64,000 nt of DNA from Treponema sp. Lineage in GTDB: Bacteria; Spirochaetota; Spirochaetia; Treponematales; Treponemataceae. Position numbers and translations under genes: made by a program. Positions 33,501 to 41,453 of the stretch are shown one piece after another (position 1 is the first letter of the stretch; each line of letters begins with the position of its first letter). The stretch spans positions 62,001-126,000 of the forward strand of contig JAGAZB010000035.1 of NCBI GenBank assembly GCA_017940255.1, in the 5' to 3' direction. Under the pieces are notes generated by a model. It made no database searches. It was not told the DNA's origin and worked only from the letters and a program-made list of their open reading frames with translations.

Positions 33501-33639
33501 GAAAAACAAAAAGACCGAGAGCGGAGAAGAATCGAAAAATCGCTTGCAAGCCGGGGCGAAGCCCTTTTGATAAAATTCCAAAACGGCTTGCACCCGCGCA
33601 TTTTTCGAGGATTCGCAGCGGAAGGGCTTTTTGTTTTTC
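33501..33639. repeat. Foldback element B (139 bp)
   Basis: Occupies the gap between the RND operon and the first Cthe_2159-like gene. Outer arm GAAAAACAAAAAG (33501-33513) / CTTTTTGTTTTTC (33627-33639), perfect; then GAATCGAAAAAT with a bulged partner, then GCAAGCCG / CGGCTTGC. Internal-loop strands: GAGAGCGGA on the left, GCAGCGGAAG on the right, nearly the same as in element D. A small side hairpin GGGC-GAA-GCCC lies near the apex. Nothing else is recognised in this gap. Confidence 0.8.
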
Positions 33640-33780
33640 AAATCAGGAGAGCTTTAATATGAGTTCGATTACGCTGCGCTCACGGCCTTGTTTTTTTCAT
33701 TCTGATCTAACAAATAAGAAGAAATTTATTGGACAGTGGATTTTTTATACTTTATTATAGACATATATATGGAGGAATTG

Positions 33781-34611
33781 ATGAAAAAACTCTACCCCTT
33801 ACTTCTTTGTGTTTTTTTGCTTTCCATAGTTTCTTGTGTCAAAATTCAAGAGGGACGAATTAATCTGAATCCCGAAGAAAAAAAATCAAACTATTCTTCT
33901 GAAATCACAATCAGCCCAATGGATTTTGTAACAATCAAAAGTGATAAAATCATAATTGCGCCAGAAAAAGAAGATGAAACATACACAATCAGCGGCTATT
34001 TTAATGGACAAATCCTCTGTACCACAAAAAATACAATCATAAAACTGAATAATGCCTATCTGGAAAATAAAAGCGGACTTGCGGCACTTCGTTGTGAATC
34101 AAAAGCAGAAGTTTCGATAGTAAAAGATTCTGAAAACTACCTTGTTTCTTCCGGCCGCACATACACAAGGTCGGCTGCTCTTCAGGGAAAAAGAGGACTT
34201 GTTATTGGCGGAAGCGGAAAACTCTATGTAAAAGGCAATCTTTGTCATGCTTTTGAAGCCGAAGACGTAAAGCTCAAGGGAACAGGAACTTATTATTTTC
34301 AGGGAACTAAAAAAGGCTCGGCAATCAGCTGCGAAACTTTTGCAGTTGAAAAAGATAAAACTTTTACGGCCTATATTTTGAACTCAAAAAACGGAATTAA
34401 GGCCGACCGTACAATCAGTATTGCATCTGGAAATTTTTACATTTACGATAACGACACCATGATGAAGACAGAAACAAAGGCTGATTCTGAAAAACACGCC
34501 CATTTTATAACACTTTCCGGCGGAACTTTTCATTCAGCCGGAAACAAAACTGAATTTATAACAGAAGAGGGCGCACTCAATTATAACGATGTTACAATAA
34601 TAAAAGAATAA
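33781..34611 (+). CDS. Cthe_2159-like carbohydrate-binding-domain lipoprotein (copy 1)
   Basis: 276 aa from MKKLYPLLLCVFLLSIVSC at 33781. A strong GGAGG precedes it, while the longer frame to 33736 is not needed. The lipobox Cys is at 18. The mature part consists of short repeated beta-helix turns (YTISGYFNGQILCTTKNTIIKLNNAYLENKSG, RGLVIGGSGKLYVKGN, SKNGIKADRTISIASGNFYIYDND). Close similarity to the next gene shows tandem duplication. Cthe_2159 is a cellulose- and pectate-binding beta-helix protein; the ligand here is not known. Confidence 0.8.
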   Translation: MKKLYPLLLCVFLLSIVSCVKIQEGRINLNPEEKKSNYSSEITISPMDFVTIKSDKIIIAPEKEDETYTISGYFNGQILCTTKNTIIKLNNAYLENKSGLAALRCESKAEVSIVKDSENYLVSSGRTYTRSAALQGKRGLVIGGSGKLYVKGNLCHAFEAEDVKLKGTGTYYFQGTKKGSAISCETFAVEKDKTFTAYILNSKNGIKADRTISIASGNFYIYDNDTMMKTETKADSEKHAHFITLSGGTFHSAGNKTEFITEEGALNYNDVTIIKE

Positions 34612-34625
34612 AAAGGGGGATTTTT

Positions 34626-35450
34626 ATGAAAAGGACATATCTGCTTGGCCTGGCACTTCTTGCCTGCAGCCTGACTTATGCCCAGACAAAAATCACGGTA
34701 AATGCTGATTCTGCAAAATCTATGTACATCGAAAAACAAATATCAGTTACACCAGATGACGGTTCGGTTACTTTTTCCGGCGGAACAATTAAAATTGAAC
34801 CAAAAGCCGAAGGCGTGGAATACACAATAAGCGGCTATTTTAACGGGCAGGTAATTATTTCTACTAAAAACACGATTCTAAAGCTCGCAAACCTTTATCT
34901 GGAAAATACCAGTGGTCAGCCTGCACTTTTGTGTGAAGCAAAAGCCGAAATTTCTTCAAAAGAAGGAAGTACAAACTACATTGTTTCCAGCGGCACTTCT
35001 ATAGAAAAATATGCGGCTCTTCATGCCAGAAAAAATCTTGTTCTGGGCGGAAGCGGCACTTTGTATGTCGAAGGCAATATTTACCACGGAATAAAGGGTG
35101 ATGACGTAAAAATTAAAGGCAGCGGAAAACTTTATTCCCAGGGAAGTAAAAACGGCTCCGCCTTGAACTGCAGAAGCCTTACCGTTGAAGCCGGCAAAAC
35201 TTTTACTGCATATTTTGTGAATTCTAAAAACGGAATAAAGGCTGATAATACAATTATCATAAATTCCGGAGATTTCTATCTTTACGACAATGAAACTGCT
35301 TTTAAGACCGACCTGCTCAAGGACTCACCAAAAGAAAAGCACGGAATAATTCTTTACGGCGGAACTTTCCACCTTTCTGGAAATACAAATCTTCATTCAA
35401 CCGAAAAAAAAGCTTACCTGGTTCGAGGGGCAAAAATAATAGGAGAATAA
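34626..35450 (+). CDS. Cthe_2159-like carbohydrate-binding-domain protein (copy 2)
   Basis: 274 aa. The signal peptide ends LTYAQ without a lipobox, so it is secreted into the periplasm or beyond, unlike its lipidated sister. Many segments match copy 1 residue for residue in order (EYTISGYFNGQVIISTKNTILKLANLYLENTSG, KNLVLGGSGTLYVEGNIYHGIKGDDVKIKGSG, NSKNGIKADNTIIINSGDFYLYDNE). It lies 14 bp after copy 1 and 1 bp before copy 3, so the group is an operon. AAGGGGGA precedes the ATG. Confidence 0.8.
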   Translation: MKRTYLLGLALLACSLTYAQTKITVNADSAKSMYIEKQISVTPDDGSVTFSGGTIKIEPKAEGVEYTISGYFNGQVIISTKNTILKLANLYLENTSGQPALLCEAKAEISSKEGSTNYIVSSGTSIEKYAALHARKNLVLGGSGTLYVEGNIYHGIKGDDVKIKGSGKLYSQGSKNGSALNCRSLTVEAGKTFTAYFVNSKNGIKADNTIIINSGDFYLYDNETAFKTDLLKDSPKEKHGIILYGGTFHLSGNTNLHSTEKKAYLVRGAKIIGE

Positions 35451-35451
35451 A

Positions 35452-37020
35452 ATGAAAAAAATTAGAAAACTTTTTATCCTACTTCTTGCTGGACTTTTTC
35501 TTTTTTCAAGCTGCGTAAAAGATGCAGAGGATGATGAATTAATTGAGGAAACAGAAACTGAAACAGAAAACGTTTCAAACTCATCTGCAGATGAAAAAGA
35601 CATTTACATTAATCTTACAGAAAAAAAGACTTCAGATGATAATAGCACCTGGTTCGGTATTTCTTCGATAAAAACAAAGCTTCTGGGAAAAACTGTAAAA
35701 ATCACTTCAGATGATTACGGAGTTATTACACTTGACTACACTTCGGAACGCGCTTACGACACAAACATTCACCTTTTCGGGACATTGGCCGGCGGCCTAA
35801 AAATTCAGACTAACGGCGCAGAAGGAGTAAATACATCAGTTTATCTGAATAGTGTTTCAATAACCTCTACCGATTACCCTTGTCTTGAAATTACCAAGGG
35901 CGGGGCAGCCACAGTTTACCTTAGCGGCAGCAACACATTTACAGACGGAAGAGTTTACGGCTACGGATATGGAGATTCTGCGGCAACCTGTGCAGAAGGT
36001 CGTGCAAAAAATGCAGAAGGCAGCGATAACAAGGGTACTCTTTACTGCAAGGGCTCACTTACAATTGCGGAAAGTTCCAGCGGCGGCGCTCTTACTGTAA
36101 TTCAGGCCTATAAAAACTGCATTGCAACCAAAGACGGCCTGCTTACAGTAAAGAGCGGAAGCCTTAATCTAAAAAACTACCATGGCGAAAATTCTGGAAA
36201 AAACGGCCTTTACGGCGGTACTGGAATTGTAATTGAAGGCGGCAGCATTTCTTTTGAAGGAAAAGGCGTTGTTTCTTCAAAAGACTTAAGAAAGGCAAAC
36301 GGATTAAAAACTGACGACCAGGATGGCACAAATACCACAAATTACATCAACATTTCAGGTGGAAGTATTTCAATCAGCATTGAAGACGGAAAAGGAATTT
36401 CTGCTTCTAACGTAAATATTTCTGGAGGTAGTGTAAAAGTCCTTGTTTCTGGAGAAGAAAATGATTCCCAAACAAGTTATTCCTGCTACGACGCAGACGG
36501 TGTACAGGAAAGTGGAACCATCAAATACAATCCTAAAGGCATAGAAGGTGAAGAAGCCATCAAGATTTCTGGCGGCTCTGTATTTGTTAAATCATCAAAA
36601 ACCGGAATTGATACAGATAAAAATCTTGCAATTTCCGGCGGAACCGTAGTAGTAACAGCCTCAAAGGCACCTTTTAAGTTCGGTGATTCAACTGAAACTA
36701 CTACTTATTCCTTCGCAGTTTCCGGCAATTCTGCAACAGTATTCGGCTTGGGAAGCAAGAAGAAAACAAACGAAGGTCTTCCAACCTCATGCAGCATAAA
36801 ATGCATAAGCCAGACCTTTGAAGAAAGCAGTGTCCAGCCTTTGGGCATCGCTGACATAATAAGCATAGAAAGCCCAAATGCATACAAGGCAGCTTTGCTA
36901 ATCAGTGCAAAACTTGCTGACGATGCAGAAGCAGATAATTGTTTTGTACAGGGCTATACACTAGGCAGCAACGGAAGTGTGTTTATCAGCAGCGATACAA
37001 GTGTACTCATCGCTAAATAG
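35452..37020 (+). CDS. Cthe_2159 family carbohydrate-binding-domain lipoprotein (full-length copy)
   Basis: 522 aa. Lipobox LFSSC (Cys near 22), then a Glu/Thr-rich linker (about 27-48). The long beta-helix (about 50-500) has the repeated family motif SGGSxxI: LTVKSGSLNLKNYHGENSGKNGLYGG, INISGGSISISIEDGKGISASNVNISGGSVKV, IKISGGSVFVKSSKTGIDTDKNLAISGGTVVV. AGGAG precedes the ATG. It is followed 12 bp later by a barrel protein. In Firmicutes such proteins are often encoded with VTC polymerase, DUF4956 and CotH proteins, all of which occur in this window. Confidence 0.85.
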   Translation: MKKIRKLFILLLAGLFLFSSCVKDAEDDELIEETETETENVSNSSADEKDIYINLTEKKTSDDNSTWFGISSIKTKLLGKTVKITSDDYGVITLDYTSERAYDTNIHLFGTLAGGLKIQTNGAEGVNTSVYLNSVSITSTDYPCLEITKGGAATVYLSGSNTFTDGRVYGYGYGDSAATCAEGRAKNAEGSDNKGTLYCKGSLTIAESSSGGALTVIQAYKNCIATKDGLLTVKSGSLNLKNYHGENSGKNGLYGGTGIVIEGGSISFEGKGVVSSKDLRKANGLKTDDQDGTNTTNYINISGGSISISIEDGKGISASNVNISGGSVKVLVSGEENDSQTSYSCYDADGVQESGTIKYNPKGIEGEEAIKISGGSVFVKSSKTGIDTDKNLAISGGTVVVTASKAPFKFGDSTETTTYSFAVSGNSATVFGLGSKKKTNEGLPTSCSIKCISQTFEESSVQPLGIADIISIESPNAYKAALLISAKLADDAEADNCFVQGYTLGSNGSVFISSDTSVLIAK

Positions 37021-37032
37021 GACTAAGACATT

Positions 37033-38352
37033 ATGAAAAAAATTATTTTATTTTCGCTCGCGGCAGTAATTTCTGTTTCAATGTTTGCAGAGAAATCTAA
37101 ACTGACTATTAAAAACACAATCGGAGCAAATGAAGATACTCTGGGCTCTTATGATTTATACTCCCACAGTAACGAAACAAATATTGATGAAGAAACAGTT
37201 TCCGAAGACACACTTGCCTTTGGCGACCGGCTGCAGGTGGAATACGATAGCAGCCTTGTTACCGCAAAAGCCCGGCTGGAAGTTCTCTACAACTCTGGCA
37301 GCGAAGAACCATCTTTTTTAATTGCACCGTCTGGCTTTGTATACTTTACTCCGATAAAACAATTTGGCATTGTTGCCGGCACAAACTTCTACAAGCAGTT
37401 TGAAATTCCTTCCGGCTATCTGGCCGCCGCAGATGAAAGCACAAAGTATGCCAGAATGCTCACCGACACTCTTGGTTACGACACCTACCTGGGCTCAGAC
37501 TCCCTGGCACTTTACTACAACGGTTTTGCCGGCGGCCTTACCGGCAACTTTGCCTGGGGCGCACTAGACCAGAATTACCTCAAACTTGCCGCGGGCTCTA
37601 TGGTCTACGCCGACCAGACCACTTTTGACTACTCCCTGGATTTTGGCGTAAACGGAGGAGTTGAAGGCCTTTTCGACGCCGGCCTTACAGCCCACAACCT
37701 TCTGAGCGCCGACAGAAAATTTGCTGCCTTTGCCGGCCTCACCTACCTTCCAGAGCTTATCTTAAACGCAGGCTTTTACTACAACTTCACTTCCTCAGAT
37801 TATCTTCCAGAAGCCTGCGTAGAACGCAATGACGAATACGAATACAAAAAGCAGAAAACAAAGTATGCACTTGGACTCACCGGCGGCTACAACTTTACAA
37901 AAACTGGTCTTGGAATCTATGCTGATTTTATCACCGGCCTTACAAACGAATATATTGGCGACGTAAAATATTATGACAGCGACGGAAATCTGATTGATAC
38001 TATTACAAAAACAATAATACGTGGTGCAACCTGCGTAAAATACAAGAACGGAGTTGCAAAACGCACAGACGGTTTTACCGCAACTGCAGTTCCCTACTAC
38101 GCCCAGCTCCGCATTTCTTACGACGCAACAGAAAGCCTGAATCTTGCCGTAAACTTAAAGCTTAGATCTATGTGGCGTGATTCAAGCCAGACCTGGATAA
38201 CAATCTACCCTAGAGCCGAAATTGAACTGCCGGGTTCGGCAGGCCAAATAAATACAGGCCTTGTATTGGATATGAATCTTACCCGCTACCAAGGCCTGTC
38301 AGAAATCAGTATTCCTCTTTCTTACACTTACAAGTTTAAGAAAAAGTTCTAA
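37033..38352 (+). CDS. Outer-membrane beta-barrel protein downstream of the Cthe_2159 genes
   Basis: 439 aa. The signal peptide is MKKIILFSLAAVISVSMFA. The mature part is rich in alternating Tyr/Phe/Gly strands (FYKQFEIPSGYLAAADE, LGLTGGYNFTKTGLGIYADFITGL) and ends with KFKKKF, a terminal Phe typical of barrel insertion. It is co-transcribed with the three preceding genes and may be their anchor or export channel (inference). No specific family is recognised. Confidence 0.75.
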   Translation: MKKIILFSLAAVISVSMFAEKSKLTIKNTIGANEDTLGSYDLYSHSNETNIDEETVSEDTLAFGDRLQVEYDSSLVTAKARLEVLYNSGSEEPSFLIAPSGFVYFTPIKQFGIVAGTNFYKQFEIPSGYLAAADESTKYARMLTDTLGYDTYLGSDSLALYYNGFAGGLTGNFAWGALDQNYLKLAAGSMVYADQTTFDYSLDFGVNGGVEGLFDAGLTAHNLLSADRKFAAFAGLTYLPELILNAGFYYNFTSSDYLPEACVERNDEYEYKKQKTKYALGLTGGYNFTKTGLGIYADFITGLTNEYIGDVKYYDSDGNLIDTITKTIIRGATCVKYKNGVAKRTDGFTATAVPYYAQLRISYDATESLNLAVNLKLRSMWRDSSQTWITIYPRAEIELPGSAGQINTGLVLDMNLTRYQGLSEISIPLSYTYKFKKKF

Positions 38353-38397
38353 TCAGTTTATTCAGTTTAATCTGTTTTATCAAAATACAATCTAGAA

Positions 38398-39069
38398 TTA
38401 TAAAACCGGAACCTGTTCATCTTCAGGATTTTCTATGATGATGTTCAGGTTTCCGTTTCTTGTGCGAAGCTCATCAATAAAGGCTTTTGTATCAATATCA
38501 TTTTTTGGCTGAACCCAATAAGAAATTGTAAAAAGAGTTCCCATATTCGAAGTTTTTACATTCTTCACACCGTACTTAACAAGATACTTTTCAAAAATAT
38601 CATTAAAAACATCTTTGTAATTCATATCCTCTGGAATTGTGATTTTCAAAATCTTTTTGTCTTCCACATTCCAAAGACGAGAAACAAGAACAAAAAGAAG
38701 TGAAACAACAAGAACCAGAACAAAACCAAGGAAATAACTGTTAAGACCGATTATAAGACCAGATGCAATTGAAAAGAAGACATACAAAATATCTTTTGAA
38801 TCCCCTGGAATTGAACGGAAGCGCACAAGGGCAAATACACCAGCCAGCGAAAGGGTCTTTTTAAGATCGCTGGCAATAAAAGGAATTACCACGGTCATAA
38901 TCACAGGCAAAAGAAAAACTGTAATTACAAAGTTTTTTGAAAACTTACGATTTTTGTTTGCCAGAATATATCCGCCAGAAATAAGCAGGCCCGCAATAAG
39001 TCCAAGCAACATATTAAAGACAATGTTCAAATCTTCATAAGTAACAAGAAAATTATTCAATACACTCAT
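38398..39069 (-). CDS. DUF4956 membrane protein
   Basis: 223 aa. The N-terminal half has about four to five TM segments (IVFNMLLGLIAGLLISGGYIL, FVITVFLLPVIMTVVIPFI, IASGLIIGLNSYFLGFVLVLVVSLLFVLV) with the family motif SLAGVFALVRFRSIPGDSKDILYVFFSI. The C-terminal half is a soluble ferredoxin-like domain. It overlaps the VTC gene by 17 bp, the pairing seen widely in bacteria. The function is unknown; it is presumably a membrane partner of the polymerase. Confidence 0.88.
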   Translation of the reverse strand: MSVLNNFLVTYEDLNIVFNMLLGLIAGLLISGGYILANKNRKFSKNFVITVFLLPVIMTVVIPFIASDLKKTLSLAGVFALVRFRSIPGDSKDILYVFFSIASGLIIGLNSYFLGFVLVLVVSLLFVLVSRLWNVEDKKILKITIPEDMNYKDVFNDIFEKYLVKYGVKNVKTSNMGTLFTISYWVQPKNDIDTKAFIDELRTRNGNLNIIIENPEDEQVPVL

Positions 39070-39787
39070 TTTTAACCTCTTCTAAGTGTGTTTTATATTC
39101 TGCACCATATTTAGAAAATGATGAAGAAAAAATCTTTCTTTCTGAAAGAAAATGTACAAACCAAAGTGGAAAAGCCTTAAAGGCCTTTGCTTCCATAAGC
39201 CACTTGCCTTCCGGCAAAAGCTGTTTTCCATAAATTGGAGAATCCAGACGTAAATCTGTGCGCCGGGTCTGAATATTGCGGTCAATTGTAAGGCGGAAGT
39301 CTGAATTGTTTTTTTCAAAAAAAGCCAGGCGGTCATAAGAAATAAAAACCCGTGGCTTGAGCTTGTAAAACTTCATGATGTAATCAATCTCTTTCATAAC
39401 CTGCTGATTCATTTTTACAGCAGGATTCTGGGGAATTGTGCCTTCTTCAAAATAACGGTAGGCATCGGCAAGTACAAAGTTTGTGCGGCGCTTATTTACC
39501 ACACCGTCAAACTTTTTCTTACTTTCAAGAAAGACCGTAGCATCCAACCCCACCTGACCATAAGAGCGCAGGCGGATTTTTTCCTTAAAAGCAGGTTTTT
39601 CAAGAGATTTTATGATTAATTCATCGGCAGGAGTATCAAGATATAAGTTACAAATTGAATATGGCTTTCCGTCCTTATTGTAAGGATCGGAATCCATATA
39701 TTGGCCGATTATGCCAAGAAGAGCTTCCTTATCTTCATCACTAAGAAGATATTTTATTTCTCTTCGGTTAAATACTTCTATAGCCAT
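39053..39787 (-). CDS. VTC-domain polyphosphate polymerase family protein
   Basis: 244 aa stand-alone VTC tunnel domain, related to the yeast Vtc4 core that makes polyphosphate from ATP. Basic and acidic tunnel motifs are intact: NRREIKYLL, EKIRLRSYG (RxR), FLESKKKFDGVVNKRR, FISYDRLAF, LTIDRN, WLMEAKAF (ExK) and SFSKYGAEY. There is no signal peptide, so it is cytoplasmic and probably held at the membrane by the overlapping DUF4956 protein. The bacterial function may be polyphosphate or another phosphopolymer. No Shine-Dalgarno is evident. Confidence 0.88.
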   Translation of the reverse strand: MAIEVFNRREIKYLLSDEDKEALLGIIGQYMDSDPYNKDGKPYSICNLYLDTPADELIIKSLEKPAFKEKIRLRSYGQVGLDATVFLESKKKFDGVVNKRRTNFVLADAYRYFEEGTIPQNPAVKMNQQVMKEIDYIMKFYKLKPRVFISYDRLAFFEKNNSDFRLTIDRNIQTRRTDLRLDSPIYGKQLLPEGKWLMEAKAFKAFPLWFVHFLSERKIFSSSFSKYGAEYKTHLEEVKNECIE

Positions 39788-39850
39788 ATATGTTATAAAA
39801 TATTATAAACCATAAAGTTCAATTTGTAATTCAATATAATTTAAAATTTG

Positions 39851-40519
39851 CTAAGATTTTTCTAAAAGAAGGTTCTTTTTGCCCCATCCCTGTATCATTT
39901 TTTCAGGTTCTTTAGAAAGCAAAAGTTTTACCAGAAGAAGACTAGACTGGGCAAAAACCTGAATCAGTTTTTCTTCTTCATCAGCTGTAAAACGACTTAA
40001 AACATAATCAGCAATGCCAATTTTATCGTTTGCAGGGCGGCCGATTCCAAAACGAATACGCCAGAAATCCGGGGTGCCCAGAACCTGCTTTGTTGAACGC
40101 AGACCGTTATGGCCGCCAAGTCCACCGCTCCACTTAAGGCTTACAAAACCAAAGGCCAGTTCAAGTTCATCATGAATTACAAGTATTTCTTCCGGCTTAA
40201 TTTTATAGAAATTTGCCACTTCAATAATACTTTCGCCGCTAAGATTCATGTAAGTGAGAGGCTTCAAAAAATAAATGTGGGCAGGAGCTTCTTCCGGCAC
40301 CAGAACAGGTGAACCGTCTTTTTTACTGCAGATTTTTGTATCGCAGGCCCACTGGGCAAGCTCCTGTGGAGTAAGAGTAGCAATTTCGCCCTTAAATTTG
40401 TTTTGCCAGCTAAGGCGTGAGGCAAACGCAAGGGAATCTTCAAAGAACCAGCTTACATTGTGGCGGGTCTTTTCGTATTCCCTTCCGTAGTTACCCAAAA
40501 AAGCAACTAGTTTAATCAT
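39851..40519 (-). CDS. pth: Peptidyl-tRNA hydrolase
   Basis: 222 aa enzyme that recycles peptidyl-tRNAs by hydrolysing the ester bond. Motifs: FLGNYGREYEKTRHNVSWFF (catalytic His from TRHNVG-like), PLTYMNLSGESI, VIHDELELAFGFVSLKWSGGLGGHNGLRST and FWRIRFGIGRP. It is longer than the usual ~190 aa because of an insertion (about 45-75, TLTPQELAQWACDTKICSKKDGSP). The ATG overlaps the upstream DUF4340 stop (ATGA), so translation is coupled. Confidence 0.94.
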   Translation of the reverse strand: MIKLVAFLGNYGREYEKTRHNVSWFFEDSLAFASRLSWQNKFKGEIATLTPQELAQWACDTKICSKKDGSPVLVPEEAPAHIYFLKPLTYMNLSGESIIEVANFYKIKPEEILVIHDELELAFGFVSLKWSGGLGGHNGLRSTKQVLGTPDFWRIRFGIGRPANDKIGIADYVLSRFTADEEEKLIQVFAQSSLLLVKLLLSKEPEKMIQGWGKKNLLLEKS

Positions 40520-41439
40520 TTTGCAAAATCTTCCGCTTTCTTAAGGAATTTGTCTGCTGCATAAGAAGCAAGTTCAAAAGTATATGGACTTTCAGAAGAC
40601 TGAGCCCAATAAGTTACTTTGCCTTCATCATCTGAAGAAGAGATTTCATACAAAGAAAGTTTTACAGTCTTAAATCCGCAGGCAATTTCTGCTTCTGAAA
40701 TTTTCTTTCCGCCAAGATTTTCGTTTTCTTCATGCCAAACCGGAGTTGTAAGGCTTGCAAGAGAATCAAACCAGGTCTGGGCTGCAGTAGCATCCACCTG
40801 AATTTCTGCCGGAGAAATGTTCCATGCAACATCATCACCAGAGCCCATTTTTGAAAGAGCCAGTGTATCTTCTCCATTTTCGCCCTTTCGCAAAGTAACA
40901 CCTGTAATAGAAGCCTTGTCCAGCTGCCATACAGTTTTTGAACGAATTGAAGTAAGAGAAGTGTTGAAAGTTGAACGGATATTTCCTGAAGCAAGATAAA
41001 TGTCTTTCTTATCATCAATAGAAATATAAGTCTGTGAACCGGCAGAAGAATCTTTTCCGATAGTCAAAGTGCGGATTACTTTTCCATCTTTTTTAGCAGT
41101 AATCTTAATTCTGTGACTTTCATCAAGTTCATAACGTTCAGCCGCATTTGCATTTCCCAGGCTTCCAACCTTATCCAAAGCCCGAATAGAAGAAAGCTGC
41201 TCAACAAAAGAATCTGCATAACTTTTTGTTACGCTATATTTCTTATCATTAGCAAACCAGTCTTCACCCTCTTTTACCAGAGTAAAAGAGTCAGAAGGAA
41301 GTTCAAAAGTAATTTCGTCCATTTCATTTGAACAGGTAAAGTTTACAACACCATCGCGGCCTGCAAGAACTCCCTGAATAATACAAATTGCAAGAAGCAC
41401 TGCATCAGCTATAATCAATACAAGTTTTCTAGTCTTCAT
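40516..41439 (-). CDS. DUF4340 domain protein, partner of the Gld-type ABC exporter
   Basis: 307 aa. One N-terminal TM/signal anchor (KLVLIIADAVLLAICIIQGVLAG) is followed by DUF4340-like repeats (FTLVKEGEDWFANDKKYSVTKSYADSFVEQLSSIRALDKVG, then RTLTIGKDSSAGSQTYISIDDKKDIYLASGNIRSTF, then KTVWQLDKASITGVTLRK). It lies 14 bp after the GldG-like gene. DUF4340, GldG and GldF genes with an ABC ATPase form a conserved set; the cargo is unknown. Confidence 0.85.
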   Translation of the reverse strand: MKTRKLVLIIADAVLLAICIIQGVLAGRDGVVNFTCSNEMDEITFELPSDSFTLVKEGEDWFANDKKYSVTKSYADSFVEQLSSIRALDKVGSLGNANAAERYELDESHRIKITAKKDGKVIRTLTIGKDSSAGSQTYISIDDKKDIYLASGNIRSTFNTSLTSIRSKTVWQLDKASITGVTLRKGENGEDTLALSKMGSGDDVAWNISPAEIQVDATAAQTWFDSLASLTTPVWHEENENLGGKKISEAEIACGFKTVKLSLYEISSSDDEGKVTYWAQSSESPYTFELASYAADKFLKKAEDFAK

Positions 41440-41453
41440 TTTTATACTCCCGC

